From Cristatella mucedo (Eukaryota > Bryozoa > Phylactolaemata > Cristatellidae): DNA of 64,000 bases. The stretch is taken from contig WPIO01000043.1 of assembly GCA_009760855.2 (NCBI GenBank), forward strand, positions 1,924,001-1,988,000, given 5' to 3'. The notes beneath the pieces are model-generated. The model was not told the origin of the DNA and searched no databases. It saw only the letters and a program-made list of their open reading frames with translations. Position numbers and translations under genes: made by a program. Numbering within the stretch: position 1 is the stretch's first letter; each line of letters begins with the position of its first letter. Shown piece by piece: positions 1 through 12,100 of the stretch.

Positions 1-630
1 TTCAGAATGTTTATTAGAGTCCCAGAAAATATATAATATATTATTTGTAGAGTAACCAAAAAGAACTGAATCGATAGCCATGTGCTTTATTTTTGCAGCA
101 GGGTCCAGCCAATGACCTCGGTCGTCAAAGGAGAGCGCCCTACCATTAGGCAAAGACTGCCCCTCTCAAGTACTGCTGGTGGACTGGTGATGTGCAACTG
201 GCACATTTACAAAACTGGGAGTCCAGTCCATTGACAATCACGTACTGACAAGCAGGAAGATAGCCAAGCAAGTATAAATTATTAGAGGCCAGAGCCGTCT
301 TGGTAGTGGGCAATTTGAACAGCCCAAAGAATATTTAGCTAGCGTCCAGTGCTAAATAGTGAGAGTTTTGTGGGTGGTTTAAAGCTGATTAGCCAAGGTA
401 GGCTTAGAATAGCATATTAACAGATGATTGCTGTGCATACCCATTTGCACAGACACAGACTCTATGCCATACACACTGATGCTACCAGGTGTTCCTCATT
501 TGAAGTAATGCTGATGCTGTTACCTGTAGCCTGTAAGCACTTCTGTCACAAGACAACTAGCAGCCAGAATCACAGTGCGTTGAATGCTGCTATCAAGAAG
601 GGCTTTTGAGAGAGAATTACTCAGCAAAAT
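1..630. other. non-coding flank
   Basis: No supported gene. Apart from a decayed tRNA-derived SINE (84-152) I see no domain, splice pair or tandem repeat. The short open frame at 424-609 has no recognisable content. The missing 3' exons of the minus-strand RhoGEF gene would be expected here or further left, but no continuation of the DH domain was found. Confidence 0.5.
84..152 (-). repeat. tRNA-derived SINE remnant
   Basis: On the minus strand this matches the head of the SINE family seen complete at 22371-22535 and 46556-46724. It has an A-box-like TTTGCCTAATGG and the GACGACCGAGGTC segment. The B box is decayed. Old fragment. Confidence 0.45.
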
Positions 631-1406
631 TAATAACAATAATAATAATGCACTTGATTAGGCGCCCTCAGAGAACTCAATCGCTCTCTAGGCGCTTTAC
701 ATTTGCTGCAAAGGGAAATGCAATTGAATGGTAAGTATAATCATGCTTGAAAAACAAACAAGATGAATAACATGGTTAGGGGTGACATGCACAGGGTCTG
801 CATGCAAATGTGGTTAGTGGCAGCATGTACAGTGTCAGCACGCATAAGCGCATGAAGGACGAATCACAAGGACCCACTAAATGCTGTCCTAAATAGGCAT
901 TTTTAAGTTCTTTTTAAATGTGGTCAAGTCAAGGGATGTTCTGACGCAAGTCGGGAGGGAGTTCCAGGCTTTGGGAGCATACGAGCTAAATGCACGGTCT
1001 CTAAAGGATTTGAGGTTTGTACGAGGTATTTATAGACTGTTGGATTCCGAAAAGCGGGTGGTACGATGCTTGGCCTGATGGGGGAGTATATCTGAGAGAT
1101 AGGCTCGAGCCAAAGAATGAAGTGACCTAAAAGTGGGGCACAAAACCTTGAAGTCGATCAGTTGCTTGACTGGTAGTGAGTGCAGGTCGGCGAGAAGTAG
1201 TGTGATGTGGCAACTGCGAAGCTCATGACAGACAAGCCTAGCTGCGTAGTTTTGCACCATCTGCAATTGCCTGATTGCACTTGCCGGTAGGCCAGCAAGA
1301 AGTGAGTTACAGAAGTCAAGATGGGATGTCACAAATGCACGGACCAACTTAGACGTGGTATCCTTTTCTAAACAAGCCCGAATTTCAGCAATGTTGTGTA
1401 GCTGAT
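631..1406 (-). mobile_element. LINE family A fragment, L2/CR1-like
   Basis: Minus-strand, 5'-truncated copy. It starts (3' end) in an (ATT)n tail near 631-650, followed by the family tail that reads GTAAAGCGCCTAGA on the minus strand. The open stretch 1030-1347 encodes the region downstream of the reverse transcriptase, with motifs LDFCNSLLAG, RLVC and LADLHSLPV typical of the C-terminus of L2/CR1-type ORF2. A frameshift after residue SNSL breaks the frame. Homology to longer copies (9155-10540) stops near 1404. Confidence 0.85.
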
Positions 1407-2087
1407 AAGAGGATGGGCTGGTGCTACAGCCCTAGATAGTATGGTCCAGACTGGAGGAGGGTCCATTCTCTGGCAGCTAGAAAATAGGTGAGTAGTAGAT
1501 GCCTCACGGGAAGTGATCCTAGGTCTAATGATGATCAGTTAGTCGTACACCCATGCTGCTGAGTGTACAGTTCAAACTCAACATTAAAATATGCCAGAAC
1601 CGTGAGCCAATCATAATTCAGCAGGCAGTGGGCAAGCATGCTCAGCTAAGCAAGGATTGACACACAAAAGAGCAGCCTGTGAATGCTGCACAGCAAGGCA
1701 GCTTGGCTTGGCAACAAGACTTGAGCTATGTTGGTGTTTTTGGGAAATGCATCTGCAGCATTGCAACTGTCTGACCATGCTGAGACAGCTGCTCGAGACA
1801 ATGGGCACTTGTCAAAAAAGTTGCAAATGTGAGACAAGGCCAGTGATTTTTATGTAAGCAGGATCATGACAGCCAACAAAGAGCATAGAACAAGCCAAAT
1901 GAATGAATGCACAAAGCACCATTGCAGCAGGGGAGAGATGGGGGGGTTCCCAGAGCAATCAAGACAGGCTGCTATTTTATGGTCCAGGAGTAGTTACTGC
2001 TACTACTGGAGGGCTGGCAGCCGAAACTAACCAGCAACTAGTTACAGGCACAGGTGGTTGTGTGCACTGACAAGGTGATTGAATGAG

Positions 2088-2282
2088 TGAGAAAGACGGA
2101 CACATGAGAAGTGAGAGAGTGAGAGTGATGGAGAGAAGGCAAAAGAGGTGGAGGGAGAGAGGGGAGAGAGAACAAGGGAAAGAGAACGACAGACAGACCA
2201 AAAAAGACAGATAGACATGAAGAGAGAGAGAGAACAAGACAGAGAGAGGAAGAGATGGAGGAGGAGAGAGACAGAAAAAGAG
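2088..2282. repeat. purine-rich (GA-rich) tract
   Basis: Almost uninterrupted A/G on the plus strand with many GAGA and AGAG units, giving Ser/Leu-rich artefact frames on the minus strand. It is a degenerate (GA)n satellite. No gene function is inferred. Confidence 0.8.
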
Positions 2283-2556
2283 CCAGGCACCAGATCTGTT
2301 GCTTGCATGTAAACAATGAAGGTCATCGGCTGATGCAAGGCTGGATAGACTCAAAATAAGAGTATCCTACCTGACTATTTAGTCAGTGGTCTTAACAACA
2401 ATCTCCTCCAAATGGTGGGCATGCATAACCAGCAGTTAGCAACAAGCTAATAATAACCTGAGCAGACCAAATTAACTGGCAGAGCCAGTACCAGCCTGGA
2501 GGCCCAGAAAAGCCATATCCCACTTGGTTTACCAGCCTCGTCCTCCCCTCGAGGAG

Positions 2557-3129
2557 CTAACTTCCACTCAGAGCATCTAGCCAAATGTGTATAAAGGCAT
2601 AAACTGATATAAACAAAGGAGGTTTAGCAGTGGTTTTACGAATATAATCATCCTGTTCTTGCAATTGGCTTTCATGACAGACAGATGGTGACATTGTCCT
2701 AGGGTAGCAGGTGCAGCCACAGAGCACTTCAGGGCATCTATCTATGAGTTCACCATATGTTATGCAGAGCACTGTTGCTTCCCACAAGCAACCAGGCCAC
2801 CATCGAGCGATGGTGACAATGTGCTGAATAAATTGGCACCAGTCAGGCACTCGGGACCACCTGCTGGCCATGGTCGGCCAACCAGGCAGGGGCAAGTTGC
2901 AAGGAAGCTGTCCTCTTGCTGATTGTGGCACTTTGATGCTTAAATCAGCCAAGGACTGTAAGCATGGGTCATTGAGCAAATACCACATGTGGGATGCCTG
3001 GGGCTTGCAAAGTAGAACTAGCAAAGCATAGCCAATTGCTACAGGGATTGCAATTGTGGCAGGCACCTGAAGTATCAGATCTATACATGCATCTTCAGTA
3101 AGTGATCCAGGGCTTTCAGCATCAACCAT
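2557..3129 (-). CDS. unassigned 190-codon open frame
   Basis: I do not recognise this product. It opens with MVDAESPGSLTEDACIDLI and is Cys/Trp-rich in the middle (about residues 45-130, with WYLL, WPTMASRWSR and ARWWPGCLW). There is no known domain, signal peptide or repeat. It lies in the same direction as the RhoGEF gene, but its residues do not continue the DH domain. An unspliced 190-codon frame is only mildly unlikely by chance at this base composition, and no convincing acceptor or donor frames it. Most likely a chance frame; a diverged exon is possible. Confidence 0.15.
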   Translation of the reverse strand: MVDAESPGSLTEDACIDLILQVPATIAIPVAIGYALLVLLCKPQASHMWYLLNDPCLQSLADLSIKVPQSARGQLPCNLPLPGWPTMASRWSRVPDWCQFIQHIVTIARWWPGCLWEATVLCITYGELIDRCPEVLCGCTCYPRTMSPSVCHESQLQEQDDYIRKTTAKPPLFISVYAFIHIWLDALSGS

Positions 3130-3405
3130 TTATTATGCTGTCATAATGGCCCTGCCATATGGATGCAGCACAGCCAGGCTTTCACCAGCAGATTGACAGC
3201 TTTCAGTATGCATTTTTAGGCTCTATGAAGCATAGCTAGCCATAGCAGTAATTGGGGGCAAAGCCGAAGCTGTGGTACAACCAATCTATGAAACAGGCAG
3301 CAGCAATAATGCAACACATAAGCTCGGCTGAAAATAGATCGAAAAGTTATGACAAGCATTTTATTCTTTACCAAAAATGGCTAAAGCTAGCCATTCAAAT
3401 AGATA

Positions 3406-3407
<2 letters not shown>

Positions 3408-3479
<72 letters not shown>
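3408..3479. repeat. (TA)n microsatellite
   Basis: About 36 TA units. The left edge reads AGATAGGATA and the right edge TATCCTATCT, so the edges are inverted copies of each other and the whole tract can fold into one hairpin. The right edge is also the first part of the LINE copy that follows. Confidence 0.95.
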
Positions 3480-3481
<2 letters not shown>

Positions 3482-4428
3482 TATCTCAGTGAGAGACTCT
3501 AGAGTATTGACTTGAATGGACAAAGATCATCTGAGGTACCTCTGAATTATGGGGTACCTCAGAGCTCCTTGCTAGGTCCGGTTCTTTTCACGGTTTATAC
3601 TCTCTCTCTTGCTGATGCGATTGCCAAGCACAATCTAGACTTTCACTTCCATGCGGATGACACTCAGTTGTACCTTTACTTTGAACTCTCCCAGCCTTCG
3701 AGCACCTCAAATTCTCTCATCTCACTTGCTGCATGTATTGATGACATCCGCACATGGATGGCAGCAAATTTTCTAAAATTAAACGATGATAAAACTAACT
3801 TACTAGTTATGGGCAAACCGAATGTGATTCAGAAATTAGAGAGGCTGAAGCTCAAAATTGGCTCAGCCAGCATTTCTCCTTTTGAATCAGCTCGAAATCT
3901 AGGTGGCATGATCCAAAGTGACCTCTCATTAGACGACCACATGTCAAATCTGCCTACTTTCAGCTACATAACATGGCTAAAATTCGGGCTTGTTTAGATA
4001 AGGATATCACGTCTAAGTTCGTCCATGCATTCGTGACATCCCGTCTCGACTTCTGCAACTCACTGCTTACTTGCCTACCGGCATGTACGATCAGGCGATT
4101 GCAGATGGTGCAAAACTTTGCAGCTAGGCTTGTCTGTCGTGAACGTCGCAGTTGCCACTTCACACCACTTCTCGCCGACCTGCACTGGCTACCAGTCAAG
4201 CAACAGATTGACTTCATTGATGTGCTTATGCATGCTGACACTGCGTATGCTGCCACTAACCACATTTGCATGCTGACCCTGTGCATGTCACCCCTAACCA
4301 TGTTATTCATTTGTTTGTTTATCAAGCATGATATTACTCACCATTCATGCGCATTTCCCTTTGCAGCAAATGTAAAGCGCCTAGAAAGAGAGTGAGTTCT
4401 CTGAGGGTGCTTTACCAAGTGCATTATA
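3480..4428 (+). mobile_element. LINE family A fragment with reverse transcriptase
   Basis: Plus-strand truncated copy. The frame 3512-3997 carries the second half of a reverse transcriptase: GVPQSSLLGP (motif B region), the catalytic FHADDTQLY, then the FLKLNDDKT block. A frame change near 3945-3973 moves the protein into the frame 3973-4395 (LDFCNSLL, LHWLPVKQ). At about 4217 the sequence jumps from QQIDF straight to the 3' non-coding region, a deletion of roughly 300 bp relative to the copy at 631-1406. It ends in the family A tail followed by a short (TA)n. Inactive. Confidence 0.9.
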
Positions 4429-4451
4429 TATATATATATACATATATATTG
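4429..4451. repeat. short TA-rich repeat after LINE
   Basis: TATATATA with a CATATATAT interruption, directly downstream of the LINE tail. Probably a mutated tail or a small microsatellite. Confidence 0.7.
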
Positions 4452-4533
4452 TAATAATTATAGCTAATAGCATAAGACCAGAAAATTCAAACACTAGTGA
4501 CCATCAGACCGCAAAAGAGCACCTAGTCAATTT

Positions 4534-4730
4534 ACGATCTAGATTGGGTGGACTGGGTTTCTTCGGGCTTTTGCCCCATACATAATGTCGTCGAATGAGG
4601 TGCTGACACTACAGCAGAGCTTTCAGTATCGCCCTGAGATCCGGGTGACTGATCACAGGCAGTCGTGTCCCTACAGTTGGACATTTGTTCACTCTCTTTT
4701 GTATCTGACTGCATGTCCTTGTATCCCACA
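4534..4730 (-). CDS. possible polar exon, weak
   Basis: The minus-strand frame reads from a GGACATGCAG acceptor-like site into a Ser/Thr/Gln/Glu-rich stretch (TKESEQMSNCRDTTACDQ and onward) to a stop. A GTAAAT donor-like site lies near its end. It follows the RhoGEF exons on the same strand and its composition resembles a linker or C-terminal tail. A second frame is also open across part of it and no domain is visible. It could be an alternative or terminal exon, or chance. Confidence 0.2.
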
Positions 4731-4740
4731 GGTTCACAAA

Positions 4741-5293
4741 TAATACTAATAATAATAAAGTACTAGATAAAGCACCCTCAGAGAACTCGATCTCTTTTGT
4801 AAGCGCTTTACATTTGCCCCAAAGGGAAACGCGATTGAATGGACACAAGGACCCACTAAATGCTGTGCTAAATAGTTGTTTTTAAGCGCTTTTTAAATGT
4901 GGTCAAGTCAGGGGATGTTGTGACACAAGTCGGGAGTGAGTTCCAGGCTTTGGGAGCCTGCGAACTAAATGCATGGTCTCCAAAGGATTTGAGGTTTGTA
5001 CGAGGTATAGGTAAACAGTTGGATTCCGAAAAGCGGGTGGTGTGATACTTGGCCTGGTGGGAGAGTAGATCTGAAAGATAGGCTGGAGCCAAAGAATAAA
5101 GCAACCTCAAGGTGAGTGACAAAACCTTGAAGTCGATCCTTGCTTGACTGGTAGCCAGTGTAGGTCGGCGAGAAGTGACCTGATGTGGCGGCAACTTCGA
5201 GGCTCACGACAGACAAGTCTAGCTGCAGAGTTTTGCACCAGCTGTAAGTGCCTGACTGCACATGCCGGTAGGCCAGCAAGCAGTGAGTTACAC
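4741..5293 (-). mobile_element. LINE family A fragment
   Basis: Minus-strand copy with an (ATT)n tail at 4741-4757 and homology to 631-1406 up to 5293. It lacks about 130 bp of 3' non-coding sequence present in that copy (the jump is at about 4841). The C-terminal ORF2 segment is split over frames 4868-5194 and 4965-5279. Inactive fragment. Confidence 0.85.
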
Positions 5294-5947
5294 TAGATCT
5301 ACTCTACTATCTCTTTACATTCTCCATCTCTCTCTGTCTTTTTCACTCATCCTCCACATCTCCATGCACATGGCTACCCCATACTAAACAAGCAGAACAA
5401 ACCGAGTGTATGAAACAAGCAGAACAAAACGTCTGTATCAGGAGAAGATAGAACAAAGGTGAAGGATCAGCTTGCAGTTATCGAAATGCTCCATGCAAAA
5501 ATTCCAGAGCAACAATAATTTATTCTGTTAAAACTTGATCGATGCTTTAACTATTTGAAGAAAAAATGTAAGCTCATCCTAGCAAACTACAAAAGAAGAA
5601 CCCGGAATCATTAGCTCGAATAAATAAAGAATCGGCTTGCGATTGAGAATGCTTGTTATAAACGCCATAACTCAGCAAAAATGCTTCCGACTGCAAGGTG
5701 CAACACAACTGGATCGGCCGTAGTGGGTGGTGCCATTGCTGTTGTTGACGAAGTACATGGAACTAGTGCCACAAGTTAGTAATAAAGCCACACAAAAACC
5801 AATCAACTAAGACGTGTGAACCTCATGACTTTGCAAGTGCAGCCACTGTATGCCTCCATGACAATAATGGGGTGAAGGCAGGCAGTCTGTAGTGGAAGCA
5901 CCCACCGAATTGCATACAAAAAATATGCAACAACATTGCCCACACAC
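5294..5947. other. no feature seen
   Basis: Intergenic or intronic sequence just 3' of the last RhoGEF exon found. I looked for the next DH exon on the minus strand and did not see it. Confidence 0.5.
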
Positions 5948-6104
5948 CTCGAACTCCTCTAGCCTCTTTGCAAATCCACGACAGTGCCGCACGGCCTCGT
6001 CTAATGCTGCTGTAGACTCCTCGAAGTCTTTAATGTAGGATGTGAAGAGTTTGAGAAATGGGCCGATTCGCACAAAAATGTCAGCAAGCTTCGGTGAGCT
6101 GCTC
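5948..6104 (-). CDS. RhoGEF exon 4 (DH domain)
   Basis: 157 nt. The acceptor on the minus strand is a T-run ending TTTCAAG. The first base G completes the TGG (Trp) codon begun by exon 3. It encodes 52 residues including KLADIFVRIGPFLKLF, TSYIKDFEESTAALDEA and FAKRLEEFE. The donor is GAG|GTGTGT, phase 0. The next exon would be expected to start the block with the HYLLKPVQRIP-like motif of FGD DH domains; it was not found. Confidence 0.85.
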
Positions 6105-9100
6105 CTTGAAAAAAAAAGATAACAGTTATAAACTTTCCATTTATCTGGCCAGTACAAGCAAATAGCCAGTACAAGCAGATAGCATGAGGTGGAGGCCAGG
6201 AGGAGCTTCAAAGCACATGCAAACGCTGAGTGTGAGGGTGAGCCTGTGAGTGCGTAAGTGAGGGTGTCTACCCATGTACATGACAGAAAAGAAATCAATT
6301 ACAGAGTGCATCAGAAAAAAAGCAATAAAATAGAGCCACACAGAAAGTAGAGTAAATGCAGACAAGAGAGATGGAGCAAGGAAGCAGCTGTTCATATTCT
6401 GGAGCTCCACATACCAGGCTGTAAATTCAGATCACAGGAAACTCAAGTGATAATCTCATTCCACAGCAGCTTGAGAGAATTTAAGTGCTTGGGTGCACCA
6501 GTGCATGCATTCACACACACTTGAACACAACGACAGATGTCATGTGCCCAGTGCTAGTGCACACAAGCCAAAAACGAGCCAAGAACCACCATTCCTGCAC
6601 TGATTATTCATCCATTGATGGACAAGTCCATTAAGCAAGCAGCCTACTAGGGGCATACTCATGATGAGTGAGAAACATCAATGTGTGTTCTCAGGCAGGA
6701 GACTAGAGCCATGCATGCACTCGCATCAAGTGCACTTGCATGTACTAACAATGCCGAGTGATCAACCGCACGACGACCGTGAAGCTGCAGTTGCTAAGAT
6801 CGGCTGCTGTGGCTAAGAGGCCAACAATTGAACAATCAGGCATAATAATACTACTAGTAATAATAATAATAATACATTTCATAAGTGCCCTCTGAGAACT
6901 CAAATCTCTTTCTAGGCACTTCTATCTGTTGCAAAGAAAGCAAGATCGACTGCTAAGTGGTAGCACAATTATTAAATAACAAGAAGAACATGGTTGGGGT
7001 GACATGCACAGGTTCAACATGCAAGTATGATTACTGACATAATGTACAGTGTCACCATGCATAAGCACATAAAGGATGAATCACATGGACCCAGTAAATG
7101 CTGTCATAAATATATGCAGTTTTAGTTTTTTAATGTGGACAGGTCAGGGGATATCGTGATGCAACTCCGGAGTTAGTTCCAGGCTTTGGGAGCATGAGAA
7201 CTAAAGGCACGGTCTCCAAAGAATTTGAGCTTTGTACAAGGTATGGGTAAACAATTAGATTCAGAAAAGCTGGTGATACGATGCATACAAATTAATGCTG
7301 GGAAAATAGATCTGACAGGTAGGCTGGAGCCAAAGAATAAAGGGACCTAAAAGTGAGTGACAATACCTTGAAGTCAATGTGTTGCCTGACTGGGAGCCAG
7401 TGCAGATCGGTGAGAAGCAGTGTGATATGGTAACTGTGACCATCGGGACAGACAAGCCTAGGTGCAGAGTTTTGCATCAGCTGCAAGCACCTGATTGCAC
7501 AAGCCGGTAGACCAGCAAGCAATGAGTTATGGAAGTCAAGACTGGATGTCACAAATGTGTGGACCAATTTAGATGTGGTATCCCTGTCTAAAAAAGCAAG
7601 AATTTTAGTAATGTTGTGAACTCAAAAGTAGGCAGACTTGACTGTAGAGCTGATGTGGTCGTCTAATGAAAGGTCACTTTGGAACATAGCACCTAGATTT
7701 TGTGCAGATTCAATCAGAGATATGCTGGCAGAGCATCTGCTGTAATGTCTGAAGAGTCAACTACTAGCAAGCCTACTACAAACACGTATCCTTATGTTGA
7801 CTAGTTTGGGTTTCTGGTATACTAGGCATGATCTCACTATAATAATAATAATAATCGTAATTATAATACATTTGATAAAGCGCCCTCGGAGAACTCAGTC
7901 TCTTTCTGGGCATTTTACATTTGCTGTACACGTAGCACTATCGAATGGTTTGAGGTAGCATGCTCCATATACAACAACAATAACATTTTTAGGGGTGACA
8001 TGCAAAGGGTCTGCATGCAAGTTTGGTTAGGGCCAGCATGCACAGTATCAGCAAGCAAAAGTACATAAAGGACAAATCACGGGGACGTGCTAAATGCTGT
8101 CATAAATAGATGCATTTTTAGTTTCTTTTTAAATGTGGACAAGTTGGCAGATGTCTTAGCGCAAGACGAGAGTGTTAAGAATGTAATGTAATGTATCTCC
8201 ATCTGTAACTCCACAAAGCCATTAAGACTATGTGGGTGCTACGCAGGAGAGTTTTGTACAGCCCACTCACAGCCTAAGCGGCTTTCGGTATGCATTCGGT
8301 AGCCAACAGACTTAATCTTATTCAACAAAGAGAAAGTGAGAAGCATAGCAGAGTCACCAGAACAATTGAGGTAGTGAGTAGCATGAAAGTAGCAGCTCAG
8401 GACAGGAGAAAAAGATGAGCCATACTCGGCAGCAGGAGATTAGTTGTCATTGCCTATGAATTGTAGAAGCAAGCTCCACAGTCTGGGACCGGCAGAGCTA
8501 AAGCTTGCATTGCCAACGGTCTTTAAGTGGAGGAATGGAACAGCTTAATTAATTGTCTGTACAGGACCTGAGGGCAAGAGGAGGCTGAAACCAGTGCAGC
8601 AGTTCAGCTAGGTATGGAAGAGTTCCAGGCTCAGGGAGCATACCAACTAAAGGCTTGGTCTACAAAGGGTTTACTGTCTCCAATTGCTCAGGTGTAGCCC
8701 GGAACTGTATGCCGAATGCAATCACTATTAAGAAAGTAGCCCAGACTTGGCTGAGGCTATAAATAAGTACATCTATGAGAATAGAATACTAAATAAAGGT
8801 TATTTGATTTGAAAGGCTCATTTCTATAGCAGTAGGTGAGCCTTAATGGCTATCACCATGGCTTGCAGTGGGCAATACACGAATGCCCATCAGGACTCGA
8901 ATCCACAACCTGGATGGTGGAGTGAAAACACCTTGCCCATAGACTAAGACCCAGGGGTAGAATTTCATTCAGATGGCCAAAGGCTGTGAATTCGAAATCG
9001 TCATCAAATCGATGGGGCCATGGAGTCTATGCTTGCTTCACAGCTGTGCTAAGTACACGTCAGTTGGTGCCATTGTGCTTAATGTCCAACAGTCTTGTGT

Positions 9101-12100
9101 ACAGTGGCAATTGCAGATCTGGTAGTTTATAAAGGTCTCTTCAGAGTAAAATGAATAATAACAACAATAATGCACTTGATGAAGCACCCTCAGAGAACTC
9201 ACTCTCTTTCTAGGCGCTTTACATTTGTTGCAAAGGGAAACGCGATTGAATGGTGCGTAATATCATGCTTAATAAACAACATGAATAACATGGTTAGGGG
9301 TTACATGCACAGGGTCAGCATGAAAATGTGGTTAGTGGCAGCATGCACAGTGTCAGCACACATAAGCATATGAAGGACGAATCCTCGGGACCCACTAAAT
9401 GCTGTCCTAAATAGGTGTGGTTTAAGTTCTTTTTAAATGTGGTCAAGTCAGGGGATGTTCTGACGCAGGTCGGGAGGGAGTTCCAGGCTTTGGGAGCATA
9501 CGAACTAAATTCACGGTCTCCAAAGGATTTGAGGTTCGCATGAGGTATTGGTAAACTGTAGGATTCCAAAAACCAGGTGGTACGATGCTTGTTGGCCTGG
9601 TGAGGGAGTAGATCTGAGATATAGGCTGGAGCCAAAGAATGAAGTGACCTAAAAGTGAGCGACAAAACCTTACAGTCGCTTGAATGGAAGCCAGTGCAAG
9701 TCGGCAAGAAGTGGTGTGAAGTGGCAACTGCGATGCTCACGACAGACAAGCCTAGCTGCAGAGTTTTGCACCACCTGTAATAGCCTGATTGCACATGCCA
9801 ATAGGCCAACAAGCAGTGAGTTACAGAAGTCAAGACGGAATGTAATAAATGGATGGACGAACTTAGATGTCGTATCATCATCTAAACATGCTAGAATTCT
9901 AGCAATGCTATGTATCTGACAGTAGGCAGACTTAATTGTGGAGCTGACGTGGTCGTCTAACGAGAGGTCACTTTGGAACATGACACCTACATTTCGAGCT
10001 GATTCAACAGGAGATATGCTGGCTGAGCCAATTTTGAGCTTCAGCCTCTCTAATTTCTGAATCACACTCGGTTTGCCCATAACTAGTAAGTTAGTTTTAT
10101 CATCGTTTAATTTTAGAAAATGTGCTGCCATCCGTGTGCGGATGTCATCCATACATGCAGAAAGTGAGTTGAGAGAATTCGAGGTGCTCAAAGGCTGGGA
10201 CGGGTCCATGCAAAGGTAGAACTGACTGACAGCCGCATAGAAGTGAAAGCCTAGATTGTACTTGGCAATCACATCAGCAAGAGGGAGAGTATAAACCGTG
10301 AAAAGAATCAGACCTAGAACGGAGCCCTGAGGTACCCCATATTACAGAGGCACCTCGGATGATCTGTGTCCATTCACGTCAATACTCTGGAGTCTTCCAC
10401 TGAGATAAGACCTGAATCATTTCAGAGCAGTGCCAGTGACGCCCATGCTAGATGAGAGGCGCTCTAGAAGAACTTTGTGATCGATAGTATCAAAAGCTGC
10501 CGAAAGATCTAGCATGTCATCTGAACTTGAGAGCATGCTTCCAGGAGATCAGGGCAATCTAACAAATCCCCCGAATACATTTAGAAGAATGCCTTATTTC
10601 CTTTACTGATCACATTATGCCAGCACACATTAAGCTCTTGATGCAGAGATTAGGCATTATCATCAGAGGTGTCGTTGCAAAACCATGGGTACAACAGAAA
10701 TGTGCTATGGATGAAGATTGGCGTCTATTCACATAGCAGAAACTGCTTACCAATTTTTGATCCTGCTAGCCAGCTCGGTGACAAGTGTCTCACTGAAGGA
10801 GTGCAGCTCACGCAGATGTCTAAGTATTTTGTTTAGCAACTTTGAAGCCGTAGACGACACAAAATGTCCACGATGGGACCTGGCCGGTGACAGGATAAAT
10901 CCTCGAAAGTCCTGAAGCAGGTAAGTCAAAGAAATGTCAATAAGCAAGCAACACTGGCCTTAAGGAGAAAAGGTAGGCATACCAATTGTCTAGACATAAA
11001 TAGTACCTCAACCTTAACAGGCATGGCACCTTTAGTTCAGAATCAGCTAGGAAATGCTCTAGCACCTTTTTATTTTAATATTGTTACAATTTTTAGTTAA
11101 ACTATTCAAATGTTGTTGTTAGCACTTGAAACCCGTGTCAAATGTGAGCCAAGTGGAAGCTTTTTCGATTCAGTGAAACAGGTTTACTCCATTTGTAGAG
11201 CCTGAATCTTCCGGCTGCATGCAAAGTGCTCTCAAGCTTTTTTAGATCTGCCTGTCAGAAAGAAATAAACAACTACTTTGGTAAGTCCAAAGCTACTAGC
11301 TGAAAGCATGAAGCTTAGAAGAAACTTCAGACAAGTCTTAAACAGATTGCATTGAACTGCATTGAACTCCTCTAAGGAATATGACTGTATCTTACAAAAA
11401 AGATAGCCTCTTCTGAAAACCGACTCTGAAAAGATAGCCTCTTCTGAAAACCGACTCTGAACATGCAAGCAAAATGTAGAGAGCTGCATTTTAACGGCTA
11501 TCAAAAAAGTCACAAGATCCCCTTCAGAGACAAACCTACGTTCTGTGTTACCGAGTTGTGCTGCACAACACTCCTGCAGAACCTCTCTCTATATTTGGTA
11601 TTCCCTCCCTAGAAGCCAAGTAACCACACAAGAGGCTGCTGTGCTTCCAAGATGGCGGTCAGTTGTCGATGAGGGGGAGCTTGAATGCCTGCAGAAGCCC
11701 GGCCTGCCTCTTTAAAACCAGACTCGTGAGAGCAAGCTTTAGTAGCACTTTTGGGAGTCCGAGCAAGCAGCTCTGCCAAGCAACAGCATTCAGCTCTGAA
11801 CCCGGATGAAGCATTTGTCCAGCCGGTAAACCGAATGGACCTGATAACTAGAAGCTTAGCACACAAGGTGTAACAGCTTCCTTTCGCTTAAAGTAGAAAT
11901 GTAATGTAATGTAATGTATCTCCATCTGTAACTCCACAAAGTCATAAAGACCATGTGGGTGTTACACAGGAGGGTTTTGTATCGCGCACTCACAGCCTAA
12001 GCGGCTTTCGGTACGCATTCGGTAGCCAACAGACTTCGTCTCATGCAACAAAAAAAAGGTGGGAAGTATAGCAGAGTCAGGAGAGCAGTTGAGGTAGTGA

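Larger units (their letters stand above)
1407..3400. other. gene-poor stretch with purine tract
   Basis: No supported gene. It holds a purine-rich tract (2088-2282) and one long unassigned minus-strand frame (2557-3129), annotated separately. Many overlapping frames at 1977-2354 are artefacts of the low-complexity purine tract. Confidence 0.5.

Noticed and set aside
1977-2354. Ser/Leu-rich frames as a membrane protein
   Set aside because: Produced by the GA-rich tract; three overlapping frames are open at once.
3252-3515. 87-codon frame with a Tyr-Ile repeat
   Set aside because: Pure translation of the (TA)n microsatellite. The same applies at 14036-14224 and 30511-30834.
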